Assembly: GCF_000173975.1 (NCBI RefSeq)
Contig: NZ_ACEP01000088.1
Coordinates: forward strand, 1-64,000
Origin: Anaerobutyricum hallii DSM 3353
GTDB lineage: Bacteria; Bacillota; Clostridia; Lachnospirales; Lachnospiraceae
Length of the DNA: 64,000 nucleotides
Direction of reading: 5' to 3'
Positions within the stretch are counted from its first letter, which is position 1; every line of letters begins with the position of its first letter. Below are positions 36,357 through 45,198 of the stretch, piece by piece. A program made the position numbers and the translations under genes. Under the pieces are notes generated by a model. The model did not search any database, had not been told where the DNA came from, and saw only the letters and a program-made list of their open reading frames with translations.

Positions 36357-36386
36357 AGAAATCAAAAGGATAAATCGGAGGTTGTT

Positions 36387-37061
36387 ATGGAACAATACAA
36401 AAAAGAGTTTATAGAATTTATGATCGATTGCAACGTACTGAAGTTTGGTGACTTTGTGACAAAGAGTGGAAGAAAGACTCCATTTTTTGTTAACACAGGA
36501 TTTTACCGTACTGGCTCTCAGTTAAAGAGATTAGGCGAATATTATGCACAGGCAATTCATGACCATTTCGGTTTTGATTTTGATGTATTATTTGGACCTG
36601 CCTACAAGGGAATCCCATTAAGTGTTGCTGCAACAATCGCTATTTCAGAAAAGTACGATAAGGATATCCGTTACTGCAGTAACCGTAAGGAAGTAAAGGA
36701 CCACGGTGATAAGGGAATTCTCCTTGGAAGCCCAATCCAGGATGGAGATAAAGTTATCATTATCGAGGACGTTACTACAGCAGGTACTTCTATTCAGGAG
36801 ACACTCCCGATTATTAAGGCGCAGGGCGATGTAGAAGTCGGAGGATTAGTTGTTTCTGTTGACCGTATGGAAAGAGGTCAGGGAGAGAAGAGTGCTCTTA
36901 CAGAAATCAGTGAAAAGTACGGAATGAAGACAACGGCAATCGTTACAATGGAAGAAGTTGTAGAACATCTTTACAACAAACCATACAAAGGAAAAGTCAT
37001 CATTGATGATAAATTAAAAGCAGCCATTGATGCATACTATGACCAGTATGGAGTAAAGTAA
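36387..37061 (+). CDS. pyrE: Orotate phosphoribosyltransferase
   Basis: Makes OMP from orotate and PRPP. The PRPP loop is VIIIEDVTTAGTS, with KGIPLSVA and the flexible loop NRKEVKDHGDKG. It is 224 residues. The ATG at 36387 behind GGAGG is preferred. An upstream frame to 36291 runs through the leader hairpin and is not supported. Confidence 0.96.
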   Translation: MEQYKKEFIEFMIDCNVLKFGDFVTKSGRKTPFFVNTGFYRTGSQLKRLGEYYAQAIHDHFGFDFDVLFGPAYKGIPLSVAATIAISEKYDKDIRYCSNRKEVKDHGDKGILLGSPIQDGDKVIIIEDVTTAGTSIQETLPIIKAQGDVEVGGLVVSVDRMERGQGEKSALTEISEKYGMKTTAIVTMEEVVEHLYNKPYKGKVIIDDKLKAAIDAYYDQYGVK

Positions 37062-37081
37062 TATTCTGACAGGAGATTTGT

Positions 37082-37234
37082 ATGAACGAAAAGATTTTTA
37101 AAACATTGGGACAGATTGGTGCTTCAGGAATTGTTGTTGGAATTATCACAGTAATTGTAGGAGTCAGCGTTGGCGTGGTTTCTATTGTCAGTGGAGCACG
37201 TGCCCTGAAATTAAAAGGGAAAATAATGATTTAA
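37082..37234 (+). CDS. Small single-helix membrane protein (50 residues)
   Basis: An ATG 6 bases after AGGAG opens a 51-codon frame. The peptide has a short charged N-terminus, one long Gly/Val/Ile membrane helix (about 12-38) with small residues spaced like a packing helix, and a basic C-terminal tail (KLKGK). It sits 20 bases after pyrE and before a terminator, so it is probably co-transcribed. The function is unknown. Confidence 0.65.
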   Translation: MNEKIFKTLGQIGASGIVVGIITVIVGVSVGVVSIVSGARALKLKGKIMI

Positions 37235-37242
37235 AAATGGTG

Positions 37243-37266
37243 GGAACCGGTTTACATACCGGTTCC
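37243..37266 (+). terminator. Terminator after the small membrane gene
   Basis: A 9-bp stem GGAACCGGT/ACCGGTTCC with a 6-base loop. The tail (TTAAAATGT) is only moderately U-rich. Confidence 0.6.
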
Positions 37267-37318
37267 TTAAAATGTATTATAGGAAATATAAAAGCAAAAA
37301 GAATGGAAACGAGAATAA

Positions 37319-37344
37319 CCAGAGTATTTTTCAAATATGCTCTG
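37319..37344 (-). repeat. Dispersed repeat family 1, partial copy D
   Basis: CCAGAGTATTTTTCAAAT then ATGCTCTG, shared with copies at 28144 and 36240. Confidence 0.5.
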
Positions 37345-37366
37345 AGGGAAAAAGGCTGGGAAAGGA

Positions 37367-37849
37367 ATGAATGAAAACAGAAAGAGGTTAGGGTCTCTAA
37401 GCCTTTTATTATTGATTTTATATGGCTGTGTCGTAATATATTTTGTCTTATTCAGCGACCGGCTTGGACGAGGGGATGGCTATAGCACATATCGCTATAA
37501 CTTAGTTCCTTTTGAGGAAATCCGCCGTTTTATTATATACAGGAATTATGTTTCTGCCGGAGCATTTTTACTAAACTTATTTGGCAATCTGCTTGTATTT
37601 TTCCCAATAGGTTTTTTAGTTCCGATATGGAGATTGGAGAAAACCGGATGTATCCGGATTATTATATATGCTTTTTTATTCAGCCTTTGCATAGAGACAT
37701 TACAGCTTATCACAAAGGTTGGTGTGTTTGACGTAGATGATTTGATGATGAATACGGTTGGTGGTCTGATTGGCTGGATCATCTATTGCATTATCAGATT
37801 TATTTATCACAAATGGAAGGCAAAGAATAAAAAGAAAGAAGAAGATTAA
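37367..37849 (+). CDS. VanZ-family membrane protein
   Basis: A 160-residue VanZ-like protein with four predicted membrane helices. Family features seen are NLVPFEEI, NLFGNLLVFFPIGFLVP and FDVDDLMMNTVGGLIG. VanZ relatives change surface properties or teicoplanin sensitivity, but the general role is unclear and no other van gene is present. The ribosome site AAAGGA directly abuts the ATG. Confidence 0.88.
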   Translation: MNENRKRLGSLSLLLLILYGCVVIYFVLFSDRLGRGDGYSTYRYNLVPFEEIRRFIIYRNYVSAGAFLLNLFGNLLVFFPIGFLVPIWRLEKTGCIRIIIYAFLFSLCIETLQLITKVGVFDVDDLMMNTVGGLIGWIIYCIIRFIYHKWKAKNKKKEED

Positions 37850-37883
37850 AAGATGAAAAGTAAGTGAAAGGAAAGGCCAGAGT

Positions 37884-38189
37884 ATGAATACAAGAAATAT
37901 TTCCTTTTCTGAGAAAAAGGTTTCAAAGAATGCTGTAATTACATTGGTTATGGGGATTATCATTTTAATAGGTTTTGTGATTTTAACAATATTGTCTGTC
38001 GTGACCGGTGGAGGACTGAATGTTATTGGGGGATTAATTGGCTGTATCCTCATGATTCTTGCATTTTTTTGTGTTCTCTGGGGCGTAATGAGCTACGATG
38101 ATGCGAAAACTAGCCAGAAATACAAAATATCAGGAATCTGCATTAATATTGTGGCGATTTTTATTGGAATTACATTTATTATGATGTGA
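37884..38189 (+). CDS. DUF6142-like small membrane protein
   Basis: A 101-residue protein with three hydrophobic helices and a conserved-looking N-terminal ISFSEKKVSKNA stretch. It resembles the DUF6142 proteins of Lachnospiraceae, which have no known function. AAGGAAAGG precedes the ATG. It lies between vanZ-like and aminopeptidase genes. Confidence 0.65.
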   Translation: MNTRNISFSEKKVSKNAVITLVMGIIILIGFVILTILSVVTGGGLNVIGGLIGCILMILAFFCVLWGVMSYDDAKTSQKYKISGICINIVAIFIGITFIMM

Positions 38190-38234
38190 TGATAATTATG
38201 CAAAAGTATAGAAAGAGAGGATGATAAGACTTAT

Positions 38235-40355
38235 ATGGATTATAGAGAGTTATTTAAAGAGAGCAATAAAGAAGTAGAAGAACGTTTTTTATTAACAAGA
38301 GAAAGAATTGGAGAGATTGCTGCCGGAGAGAAAAACGGTATGAAGGAACAGGTTCACCGCTATTTTAAGAAGACTGCACAGTTTTTAGAAAAATGTGCGT
38401 CAGATTTTTTATGCATTTCTTCTGATGTGTGGAAATCCTGTTCTTTTGAGCAGATGAAGAGTGAAAATGAATTATTCTATCAGGATATTTTACCTCAGAA
38501 TTACGGAAAGTCTTTTGCGAATCCTGCATTTGCAGTACAGGAATTAGGAGAAGAGTTTGGTCGGATTCTGAGTTTTTTATATACGGAATTACGTTCTGAG
38601 AGAGCGTTTGTTTTCGAGCAAAATCTTGAAAAGATTACAATTTTAAACGAACTGTTTTTAGAGATTTACTGTATGTTTGAAGATGAGACAGTAAGTTATA
38701 AGCAGATTAAAGATACGATTTACTGGTTTCTCTATGATTATGCCGATGACTGGGCAGGTTATAGAGTAAGAGAGTTAGTTGATCCGGCACTTGATTTCGC
38801 AACTTCTATTATTATGGATTCTGATTTAGGAGATTTGCGGTATTTGTATTCTTATGGAGATTATATTTCAGAAGTAGAACTGAAAACTGCAGAATTTTTA
38901 AATGGACTTTCAGACGAAGAAATCGAGCAGATTGCAGCGACATTTACAGAAGGGTACCAGAGAGGATTTGAATTAAAGGGAGTCGATGTTTCTAAAAAAG
39001 ATACAGTAAATATCCGTTATCCAATTGGATTTGAGAGAGTCATTCGTGCAGCAATCAGGCAGTTTGCAGCTATGGGATTGAAGCCGGTTATTTACAGAGA
39101 GGCATTAAATACGTTAAATAAGCGACAGAACCTCCGTATTGGATACATTTCCTCTGATCCAAATCCACAGTATGGTTATGACCACCGCTTTGATAATGCG
39201 ATTTATCTCGATAAGCGTATGGTTGATCGTAAGATAAGCTGTATGAGAAAGGCATATGAGGAGTATGAACAGGAAGCGGCAGGTTTTGCAGGACCAGCAT
39301 GTTTCGAAGTGTTTGGAGAAGAACCATTTGAGCCGGTCAATAAGCCGGAAAGCTATCGCCTGAGTGAGCGTCAGCAGAGCCTTTCTGTAGAATATTCTTC
39401 TTTGTCGAATGAATTGTTAAATGAATTTATTAATCAGGAAGAAAGAAGTTTTACGATTATTGCCTATCCAGTTCCATCTATTGGAGAAAAGTTCCCGGAA
39501 ATTTTTGAGGAAATCCGTAAAGTCAATACGCTGGATAATGAATTATATAAAGGCATCCAGCAAAATATTATCAATATTCTTGACCAGGCAGAATCCGTAC
39601 ACATCATGGGTCGTGGAAGGAATATGACAAATCTTACCGTTGCTCTTTGTGATTTGAAAGATGCACAGAAAGAGACAAAGTTTGAAAACTGTCTTGCCGA
39701 TGTAAATATTCCAGTTGGCGAAGTATTTACTTCTCCGAAATTGAAGGGGACAAACGGACTTTTACATGTGACAGAAGTGTATTTAAATGGTCTTTGTTAT
39801 AAAGATTTAAAGATTACCTTTAAAGATGGTATGGTAGATGACTATGAGTGTGCGAACTTCCCAGATAAAGAGGATGGACGTAAGTTTATCAAGGAGAATC
39901 TTTTATACAACAGAGAGACGCTTCCGATGGGAGAGTGTGCGATTGGAACGAATACAACAGCCTATGTAATGGCTGCGAAGTATGGCATCATGGAGAAACT
40001 TCCAATTCTTATCGCAGAGAAAATGGGACCGCATATCGCTATTGGCGATACATGCTACTCTTACTGCGAGGATGTCCGTGTGTATAACCCGGATGGCAAA
40101 GAAATCGTGGCAAAAGAAAACGAATGTTCCGTCTTTCGAAAAGAAGATCCGAAGAAGGCGTATTTTAATTGTCATACGGATATTACGATTCCTTATGAGG
40201 AACTTTCAAGAATTGCAGCAGTTACTGCTCAGACTGTTGAAGTTCCAATTATGAATGATGTAGCAGAGGAACGCGTAGAGATTCCGATTCTGTTAGATGG
40301 AAGATTTGTGTTAGAGGGTACGTTGAAGTTAAATGAGCCTTTTGAGGGAAAATAA
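38235..40355 (+). CDS. M29-type aminopeptidase with long N-terminal extension
   Basis: A metal-dependent aminopeptidase. The C-terminal half carries the M29 ligands: Glu in GEVFTSP, Glu in GECAIGTN, His in EKMGPHIAIGDTCY, and His plus Asp in HTDI. The protein is 706 residues, whereas standard M29 enzymes are about 370-410. The first 300 or so residues are a helical region that I cannot assign. It is probably cytoplasmic, since there is no signal or membrane helix. Confidence 0.85.
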   Translation: MDYRELFKESNKEVEERFLLTRERIGEIAAGEKNGMKEQVHRYFKKTAQFLEKCASDFLCISSDVWKSCSFEQMKSENELFYQDILPQNYGKSFANPAFAVQELGEEFGRILSFLYTELRSERAFVFEQNLEKITILNELFLEIYCMFEDETVSYKQIKDTIYWFLYDYADDWAGYRVRELVDPALDFATSIIMDSDLGDLRYLYSYGDYISEVELKTAEFLNGLSDEEIEQIAATFTEGYQRGFELKGVDVSKKDTVNIRYPIGFERVIRAAIRQFAAMGLKPVIYREALNTLNKRQNLRIGYISSDPNPQYGYDHRFDNAIYLDKRMVDRKISCMRKAYEEYEQEAAGFAGPACFEVFGEEPFEPVNKPESYRLSERQQSLSVEYSSLSNELLNEFINQEERSFTIIAYPVPSIGEKFPEIFEEIRKVNTLDNELYKGIQQNIINILDQAESVHIMGRGRNMTNLTVALCDLKDAQKETKFENCLADVNIPVGEVFTSPKLKGTNGLLHVTEVYLNGLCYKDLKITFKDGMVDDYECANFPDKEDGRKFIKENLLYNRETLPMGECAIGTNTTAYVMAAKYGIMEKLPILIAEKMGPHIAIGDTCYSYCEDVRVYNPDGKEIVAKENECSVFRKEDPKKAYFNCHTDITIPYEELSRIAAVTAQTVEVPIMNDVAEERVEIPILLDGRFVLEGTLKLNEPFEGK

Positions 40356-40431
40356 CAGATACAGTAATTAAAGTTATTAGAGTAGTTATTAAGTCGTGCT
40401 GAAAAATAATTTTAAATTATTGAAAAAAACA

Positions 40432-40477
40432 ATCTTTGCAGGTTGCAATCAAGTAGTAGTGTGATTTTTGCAAAGAT
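40432..40477 (+). promoter_or_regulatory. Hairpin in the pyrC leader
   Basis: ATCTTTGCA (40432-40440) and TGCAAAGAT (40469-40477) form a perfect 9-bp stem with a 28-base loop that may pair further. It ends about 27 bases before pyrC. No U-run follows, so it may control pyrC rather than end transcription. Confidence 0.4.
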
Positions 40478-40503
40478 AAGTAAAAATAAAGTGAGGAGAT
40501 ACA

Positions 40504-41772
40504 ATGAAGTTAGTAATCAAAAATGGTCGTGTCATGGACCCGGCTTCGGGAAGAGATGAAGTGACAAATATCTGGGTAGAAGATGAAAAAATTATTGGCT
40601 TTGGAGAACATCCAGAATGGGCAGAGGAAGCCGAGGAATTAAACGCTGAAGGATGTGTTGTTGCACCAGGGCTTGTTGATGTTCATGTCCATTTCCGTGA
40701 CCCAGGCTTTACGTACAAAGAAGACTTAGAAACAGGAAGTCGTGCAGCGTCAGCTGGAGGATTTACGACTGTTGTTTGCATGGCAAATACAAAACCAATT
40801 GTAGACACACCAGAAGTCCTTCAGGATATTTTAGAGCGTACAAAGAGCCTTCCAATCCATGTAAAACAGGCCTCAGCGGTTTCAAAAAATTTTGAAGGAA
40901 AAGAATTAGTAGACTTTGATGCAATGGTAGAAGCGGGTACCTGCGGATTTACGGACGATGGAATTCCTCTGACCAATGCAGGGTTTATCAAAAAAGCGAT
41001 GGAAGCGGCAGCAAGAGTCGATATGCCGATTTCACTTCATGAAGAAGACCCTACACTGAATGAAGTAAATGGTGTGAACAAGGGAGTCATTTCTGACAAA
41101 ATGGGTATTGGCGGAGCACCGGCAATCTCCGAAGATGTGATGGTTGCCAGAGATGTAATGCTTGCCCTTGAGACAGGAGCTAAAGTAGATATTCAGCACA
41201 TCTCTTCCGGCCGTTCGGTTGACTTAGTTCGCCTTGCAAAGAAGAAAGGCGCGAAAGTATATGCGGAGGCAACCCCACATCATTTTACATTAACAGAAGA
41301 AGATGTGCCGAACTATGGAACGATGGCAAAGATGAACCCACCACTTCGTACCGAGTGGGATAGAACAAAGATAATCGAGGGACTGGCAGATGGAACGATT
41401 GATATGATTGCAACTGATCATGCTCCTCATGCCATCGAAGAAAAAGAAAGGGAATTTACAAAAGCACCAAGTGGGATCGTCGGATTGGAAACTTCCCTTT
41501 CTCTTGGAATTACCAGTCTTGTAAAAAGAGGTTATCTTACAATGATGCAGCTTCTTGAAAAAATGACAGTGAACCCGGCCAGACTTTATAAATTTGACTG
41601 TGGAACTTTAGAAGAAGGAAAGGCAGCGGACATTGTAATTTTTGCACCGGATGAAGTCCGCACTGTAGAATCTTTCGAATCGAAGGCGGAAAATTCTCCA
41701 TTTCTTGGTGCACAGTTATACGGAAAAGTGAAGTATACCATCTGTGATGGTAAAGTTGTATATCGCGGCTAA
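40504..41772 (+). CDS. pyrC: Dihydroorotase
   Basis: Cyclises carbamoyl aspartate to dihydroorotate, the step before PyrD. Metal ligands are in VDVHVHFRDPG, HISSGRSVDLV and IATDHAPHA. It is a 422-residue type I enzyme. GAGGAG precedes the ATG. pyrB and the carbamoyl-phosphate synthase genes are not in the window. Confidence 0.96.
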   Translation: MKLVIKNGRVMDPASGRDEVTNIWVEDEKIIGFGEHPEWAEEAEELNAEGCVVAPGLVDVHVHFRDPGFTYKEDLETGSRAASAGGFTTVVCMANTKPIVDTPEVLQDILERTKSLPIHVKQASAVSKNFEGKELVDFDAMVEAGTCGFTDDGIPLTNAGFIKKAMEAAARVDMPISLHEEDPTLNEVNGVNKGVISDKMGIGGAPAISEDVMVARDVMLALETGAKVDIQHISSGRSVDLVRLAKKKGAKVYAEATPHHFTLTEEDVPNYGTMAKMNPPLRTEWDRTKIIEGLADGTIDMIATDHAPHAIEEKEREFTKAPSGIVGLETSLSLGITSLVKRGYLTMMQLLEKMTVNPARLYKFDCGTLEEGKAADIVIFAPDEVRTVESFESKAENSPFLGAQLYGKVKYTICDGKVVYRG

Positions 41773-41867
41773 CAATAATCGTGTCGTTTTTTGGCATATC
41801 GTGAGTGTACATCTGAAAAAATTTATGCTAGAATGAAAAAGATATCAGTACAATTCTGGAGGAAGTT

Positions 41868-42794
41868 ATGATTAATCAGTTAGTAAAAGGAATCAAAGAA
41901 AAAGACGCACCTATCGTTGTTGGTCTTGACCCAATGCTTTCTTATGTGCCAGAGCATCTTGTAAAGGATGCATTTGCTGCATACGGAGAGACATTAGAAG
42001 GTGCCTGCGAAGCAATCTGGCAGTTCAATAAGGGCATTATTGATGCAACTTATGACCTGATTCCGGCAGTGAAGCCACAGGTTGCTATGTATGAGCAGTT
42101 TGGTGTTGAGGGAATGAAAGCCTTCAAAAAGACTTGTGACTATGCGAAGAGCAAAGGTCTTGTTATCATCGGAGATATCAAGAGAGGAGACATTGGTTCT
42201 ACTTCTGAAGCCTATGCGATTGGTCATGTTGGAACTGTAAAGATTGGCGAGCATATATACTCCCCATTTACAGAAGACTTTGTAACCGTAAACCCATATC
42301 TCGGTTCTGACGGAGTAAAGCCTTTCTTAAAAGTATGTAAAGAGAATAATAAGGGTGCATTTATCCTTGTAAAGACATCCAATCCATCCAGCGGAGAATT
42401 CCAGGATAGAGAGATTGATGGAAAGCCTCTTTACGAGATTGTTGCCGAGAAGGTAGCAGAATGGGGCAAAGAAGTGATGGGTGAAGATTACAGTTACGTT
42501 GGAGCAGTAGTTGGAGCAACATATCCAGAGATGGGAGCAGCCCTTCGTAAGATTATGCCAAAGAACTATATCCTTGTACCAGGATATGGTGCACAGGGTG
42601 GAAAAGGTAAGGACTTAGCACCATTCTTTAATGAAGACGGACTTGGAGCTATCGTAAACTCCAGCCGTGGAATTATCTGTGCTTACCAGAAAGACCCTTA
42701 TAAAGAAAAGTTTAGTCCAGTGGACTATGCAGATGCCAGCCGCCAGGCAGTCCTTGATATGAAGGAAGATTTAAAGAACGCTTTTGTAAAATAA
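41868..42794 (+). CDS. pyrF: Orotidine 5'-phosphate decarboxylase
   Basis: Final step to UMP. It is the longer (308-residue) subfamily, with VGLDP at the N-terminus and the catalytic Lys/Asp set in IGDIKRGDIGST. LVPGYGAQGGKGKD and NSSRGIICAY are the phosphate-binding parts. GGAGGAAG precedes the ATG. purE follows after a 29-base gap, linking pyrimidine and purine genes. Confidence 0.95.
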   Translation: MINQLVKGIKEKDAPIVVGLDPMLSYVPEHLVKDAFAAYGETLEGACEAIWQFNKGIIDATYDLIPAVKPQVAMYEQFGVEGMKAFKKTCDYAKSKGLVIIGDIKRGDIGSTSEAYAIGHVGTVKIGEHIYSPFTEDFVTVNPYLGSDGVKPFLKVCKENNKGAFILVKTSNPSSGEFQDREIDGKPLYEIVAEKVAEWGKEVMGEDYSYVGAVVGATYPEMGAALRKIMPKNYILVPGYGAQGGKGKDLAPFFNEDGLGAIVNSSRGIICAYQKDPYKEKFSPVDYADASRQAVLDMKEDLKNAFVK

Positions 42795-42823
42795 GTAAAA
42801 TCATTATAAAGGAGAGCAGAACA

Positions 42824-43336
42824 ATGGCTAAAGTAGGTATTGTAATGGGCAGCGATTCAGATATGCCAATCATGGCAAAAGCTGCCGATGTACTCAAGGA
42901 ACTTGGAATCGACTTTGATATGACAATCATCTCTGCACACAGAGAGCCAGAAGAATTTTTCGCTTACGCAAAAGGTGCAGAAGAAAAAGGTTACAAAGTA
43001 ATTATCGCTGGAGCTGGAAAGGCAGCACATCTTCCAGGAATGTGTGCCGCAATCTTCCCAATGCCAGTTATTGGTATTCCAATGAAGACATCTGATTTAG
43101 GTGGTGTAGATTCTTTGTACTCCATCGTACAGATGCCAACAGGCATTCCAGTAGCAACTGTGGCAATTAACGGTGCAGCCAATGCCGGAATCCTTGCAGC
43201 AAAGATGCTTGCAACATCCGATCCCGAACTGTTAGAAAGATTAAAAGCTTACTCTGAAAAGTTAAAGAATCAGGTAGTAGCAAAAGCCGATAAGCTTGAA
43301 GAGATTGGATACGAAGAGTATTTAAAGCAGATGTAG
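42824..43336 (+). CDS. purE: N5-carboxyaminoimidazole ribonucleotide mutase
   Basis: Class I PurE, converting N5-CAIR to CAIR. It shows GSDSDMPIMAKA, ISAHREPEE and AGAGKAAHLPGM, in 170 residues. AAGGAGA precedes the ATG. PurK is not adjacent. Confidence 0.95.
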   Translation: MAKVGIVMGSDSDMPIMAKAADVLKELGIDFDMTIISAHREPEEFFAYAKGAEEKGYKVIIAGAGKAAHLPGMCAAIFPMPVIGIPMKTSDLGGVDSLYSIVQMPTGIPVATVAINGAANAGILAAKMLATSDPELLERLKAYSEKLKNQVVAKADKLEEIGYEEYLKQM

Positions 43337-43429
43337 TATTCGATAAAGGGAAGGAAAGCTATTCGTTGGCGGGGAATTATAATAATTAGTAATAAAAAAT
43401 ATATACAGGATAAAAGAAAGGAGTCTGTC

Positions 43430-44455
43430 ATGGACTATAAGAACGCCGGAGTTGATATTGAAGCTGGATACAAATCAGTAGAATTAATGAAGAAGTATGT
43501 GCAGGGAACAATGCGACCAGAGGTACTTACAAACCTCGGTGGATTTTCTGGAGCATTTTCTTTAAAGAAGTTTATGACAATGGAGAATCCTACACTGGTT
43601 TCTGGTACAGATGGTGTTGGAACAAAGTTAAAAGTTGCTTTCCTTATGGACAAACATGATACAGTAGGTATCGACTGTGTTGCCATGTGTGTGAACGATA
43701 TTGCGTGTGCAGGCGGAGAACCATTATTCTTCCTTGACTATATTGCATGTGGCAAAAACTTTCCGGAAAAGATTGCTTCCATCGTAAGCGGTGTTGCAGA
43801 AGGATGTAAGCAGTCCGAAGCTGCTCTGATTGGCGGAGAGACAGCGGAAATGCCTGGATTTTATCCGGAAGATGAGTACGATCTTGCTGGATTTGCAGTA
43901 GGAATCGTTGACGAAAAAGACCTGATTACAGGTAAAGATATTAAGGCAGGAGATGTCCTTGTGGGAATTGCTTCCTCTGGAATTCACAGTAATGGATACT
44001 CTCTTGTTCGTAAAGTATTCCCTATGGAAAAAGAAGCATTAAACGAATACAGAGAAGAACTCGGAAAAACATTAGGAGAAGCTCTCATCACTCCAACAAA
44101 GATTTATGTAAAAGCGTTAAAAGCAGTAAAAGAAGCTGGAATCACAATCAAGGGATGCAGTCATATCACAGGTGGCGGATTCTACGAAAATATTCCTAGA
44201 ATGCTTCCAGAAGGTGCTCGTGCTGTTGTAAAGAAAGACAGCTACGAAGTACCAGCTATTTTCCGTCTCCTTGCAAAAGAAGGCAATATTGCAGAAGAAA
44301 TGATGTACAATACATACAACATGGGTATCGGTATGATGCTCGCACTTGATCCAAAAGATGCAGAGAAAGCAATTGAGGCATTGAAAGCTGTTGGTGAAGA
44401 AGCTTACGTTGTTGGCTCTGTTGAAGCAGGAGAAAAGGGAGTAACATTATGCTAA
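43430..44455 (+). CDS. purM: Phosphoribosylformylglycinamidine cyclo-ligase
   Basis: AIR synthetase, the fifth step of purine synthesis. It has the ATP region [37 protein letters not shown] and [13 protein letters not shown], in 341 residues. It overlaps purN by 7 bases, so the two are translationally coupled. Confidence 0.97.
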   Translation: MDYKNAGVDIEAGYKSVELMKKYVQGTMRPEVLTNLGGFSGAFSLKKFMTMENPTLVSGTDGVGTKLKVAFLMDKHDTVGIDCVAMCVNDIACAGGEPLFFLDYIACGKNFPEKIASIVSGVAEGCKQSEAALIGGETAEMPGFYPEDEYDLAGFAVGIVDEKDLITGKDIKAGDVLVGIASSGIHSNGYSLVRKVFPMEKEALNEYREELGKTLGEALITPTKIYVKALKAVKEAGITIKGCSHITGGGFYENIPRMLPEGARAVVKKDSYEVPAIFRLLAKEGNIAEEMMYNTYNMGIGMMLALDPKDAEKAIEALKAVGEEAYVVGSVEAGEKGVTLC

Positions 44456-45075
44456 AAGTTGCAGTTTTAGTATCTGGAGGCGGTACGAATCTGCAGGCAA
44501 TTCTTGATGCGGTAGACAGTGGAAAGATTACCAATACAGAAATTCGTGTCGTAATCAGTAACAATGAAGGTGCTTACGCATTAGAACGTGCAAAGAACTA
44601 TGGGACGGAAGCACTGCTTCTGTCTCCAAAGAGCTTTGAGACAAGAGAAGAGTTTAACCAGAAACTCTTAGAGGCCTTAAAAGAAAGAGACATTGATCTT
44701 GTTGTTCTTGCTGGTTATCTTGTCGTTGTACCTCCATGTGTTATCAAAGAATATGAGAACCGGATCATTAATATCCACCCATCCTTAATTCCATCCTTTT
44801 GTGGAAAAGGCTGTTATGGTCTTCATGTTCACGAAAAAGCATTGGCACGCGGCGTAAAAGTATCTGGTGCAACCGTTCATTTTGTAGATGAGGGAACCGA
44901 TACCGGTCCAATCATTATGCAAAAGCCTGTTATGGTAGAACAGGGAGATACACCGGAAGTATTACAGCGCCGCATCATGGAACAGGCAGAATGGAACATC
45001 CTACCAGAAACAATCAATCTGATTGCGAATGGAAAGGTACATGTAGACGGCAGAGTTGTTACAATTGATAAATAG
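44449..45075 (+). CDS. purN: Phosphoribosylglycinamide formyltransferase
   Basis: Folate-dependent GAR transformylase. It has [14 protein letters not shown], the catalytic [10 protein letters not shown] and [13 protein letters not shown], in 208 residues. It starts inside the end of purM. A purH gene often follows here in relatives but is absent. Confidence 0.95.
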   Translation: MLKVAVLVSGGGTNLQAILDAVDSGKITNTEIRVVISNNEGAYALERAKNYGTEALLLSPKSFETREEFNQKLLEALKERDIDLVVLAGYLVVVPPCVIKEYENRIINIHPSLIPSFCGKGCYGLHVHEKALARGVKVSGATVHFVDEGTDTGPIIMQKPVMVEQGDTPEVLQRRIMEQAEWNILPETINLIANGKVHVDGRVVTIDK

Positions 45076-45137
45076 TAATATTTTCAAAATAGAATATAAC
45101 GGAAGAGACGTAGTGAATTTTCAAAACTAACAATTGT

Positions 45138-45154
45138 TTTAAGAACAGATATGT
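45138..45154 (+). promoter_or_regulatory. Recurring leader motif, copy 5 (before purD)
   Basis: GAATTTTGAGAGTATAT is the most divergent of the five copies and lies 44 bases before purD. Confidence 0.3.
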
Positions 45155-45198
45155 TGAGAATTTTGAGAGTATATTGTACATAAAATGGAGGAAGTCCG

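Noticed and set aside
34338-36386. PyrR attenuator in front of the pyr genes
   Set aside because: The PyrR binding-loop sequence was not found, and the hairpins seen do not pair with an antiterminator.
37367-37849. Glycopeptide resistance cluster around the VanZ-like gene
   Set aside because: No other van gene is nearby; VanZ-family proteins occur alone widely in this group.
39088-40254. Minus- and plus-strand overlapping frames inside the aminopeptidase gene
   Set aside because: They are shadows of the real gene with no independent initiation signals.
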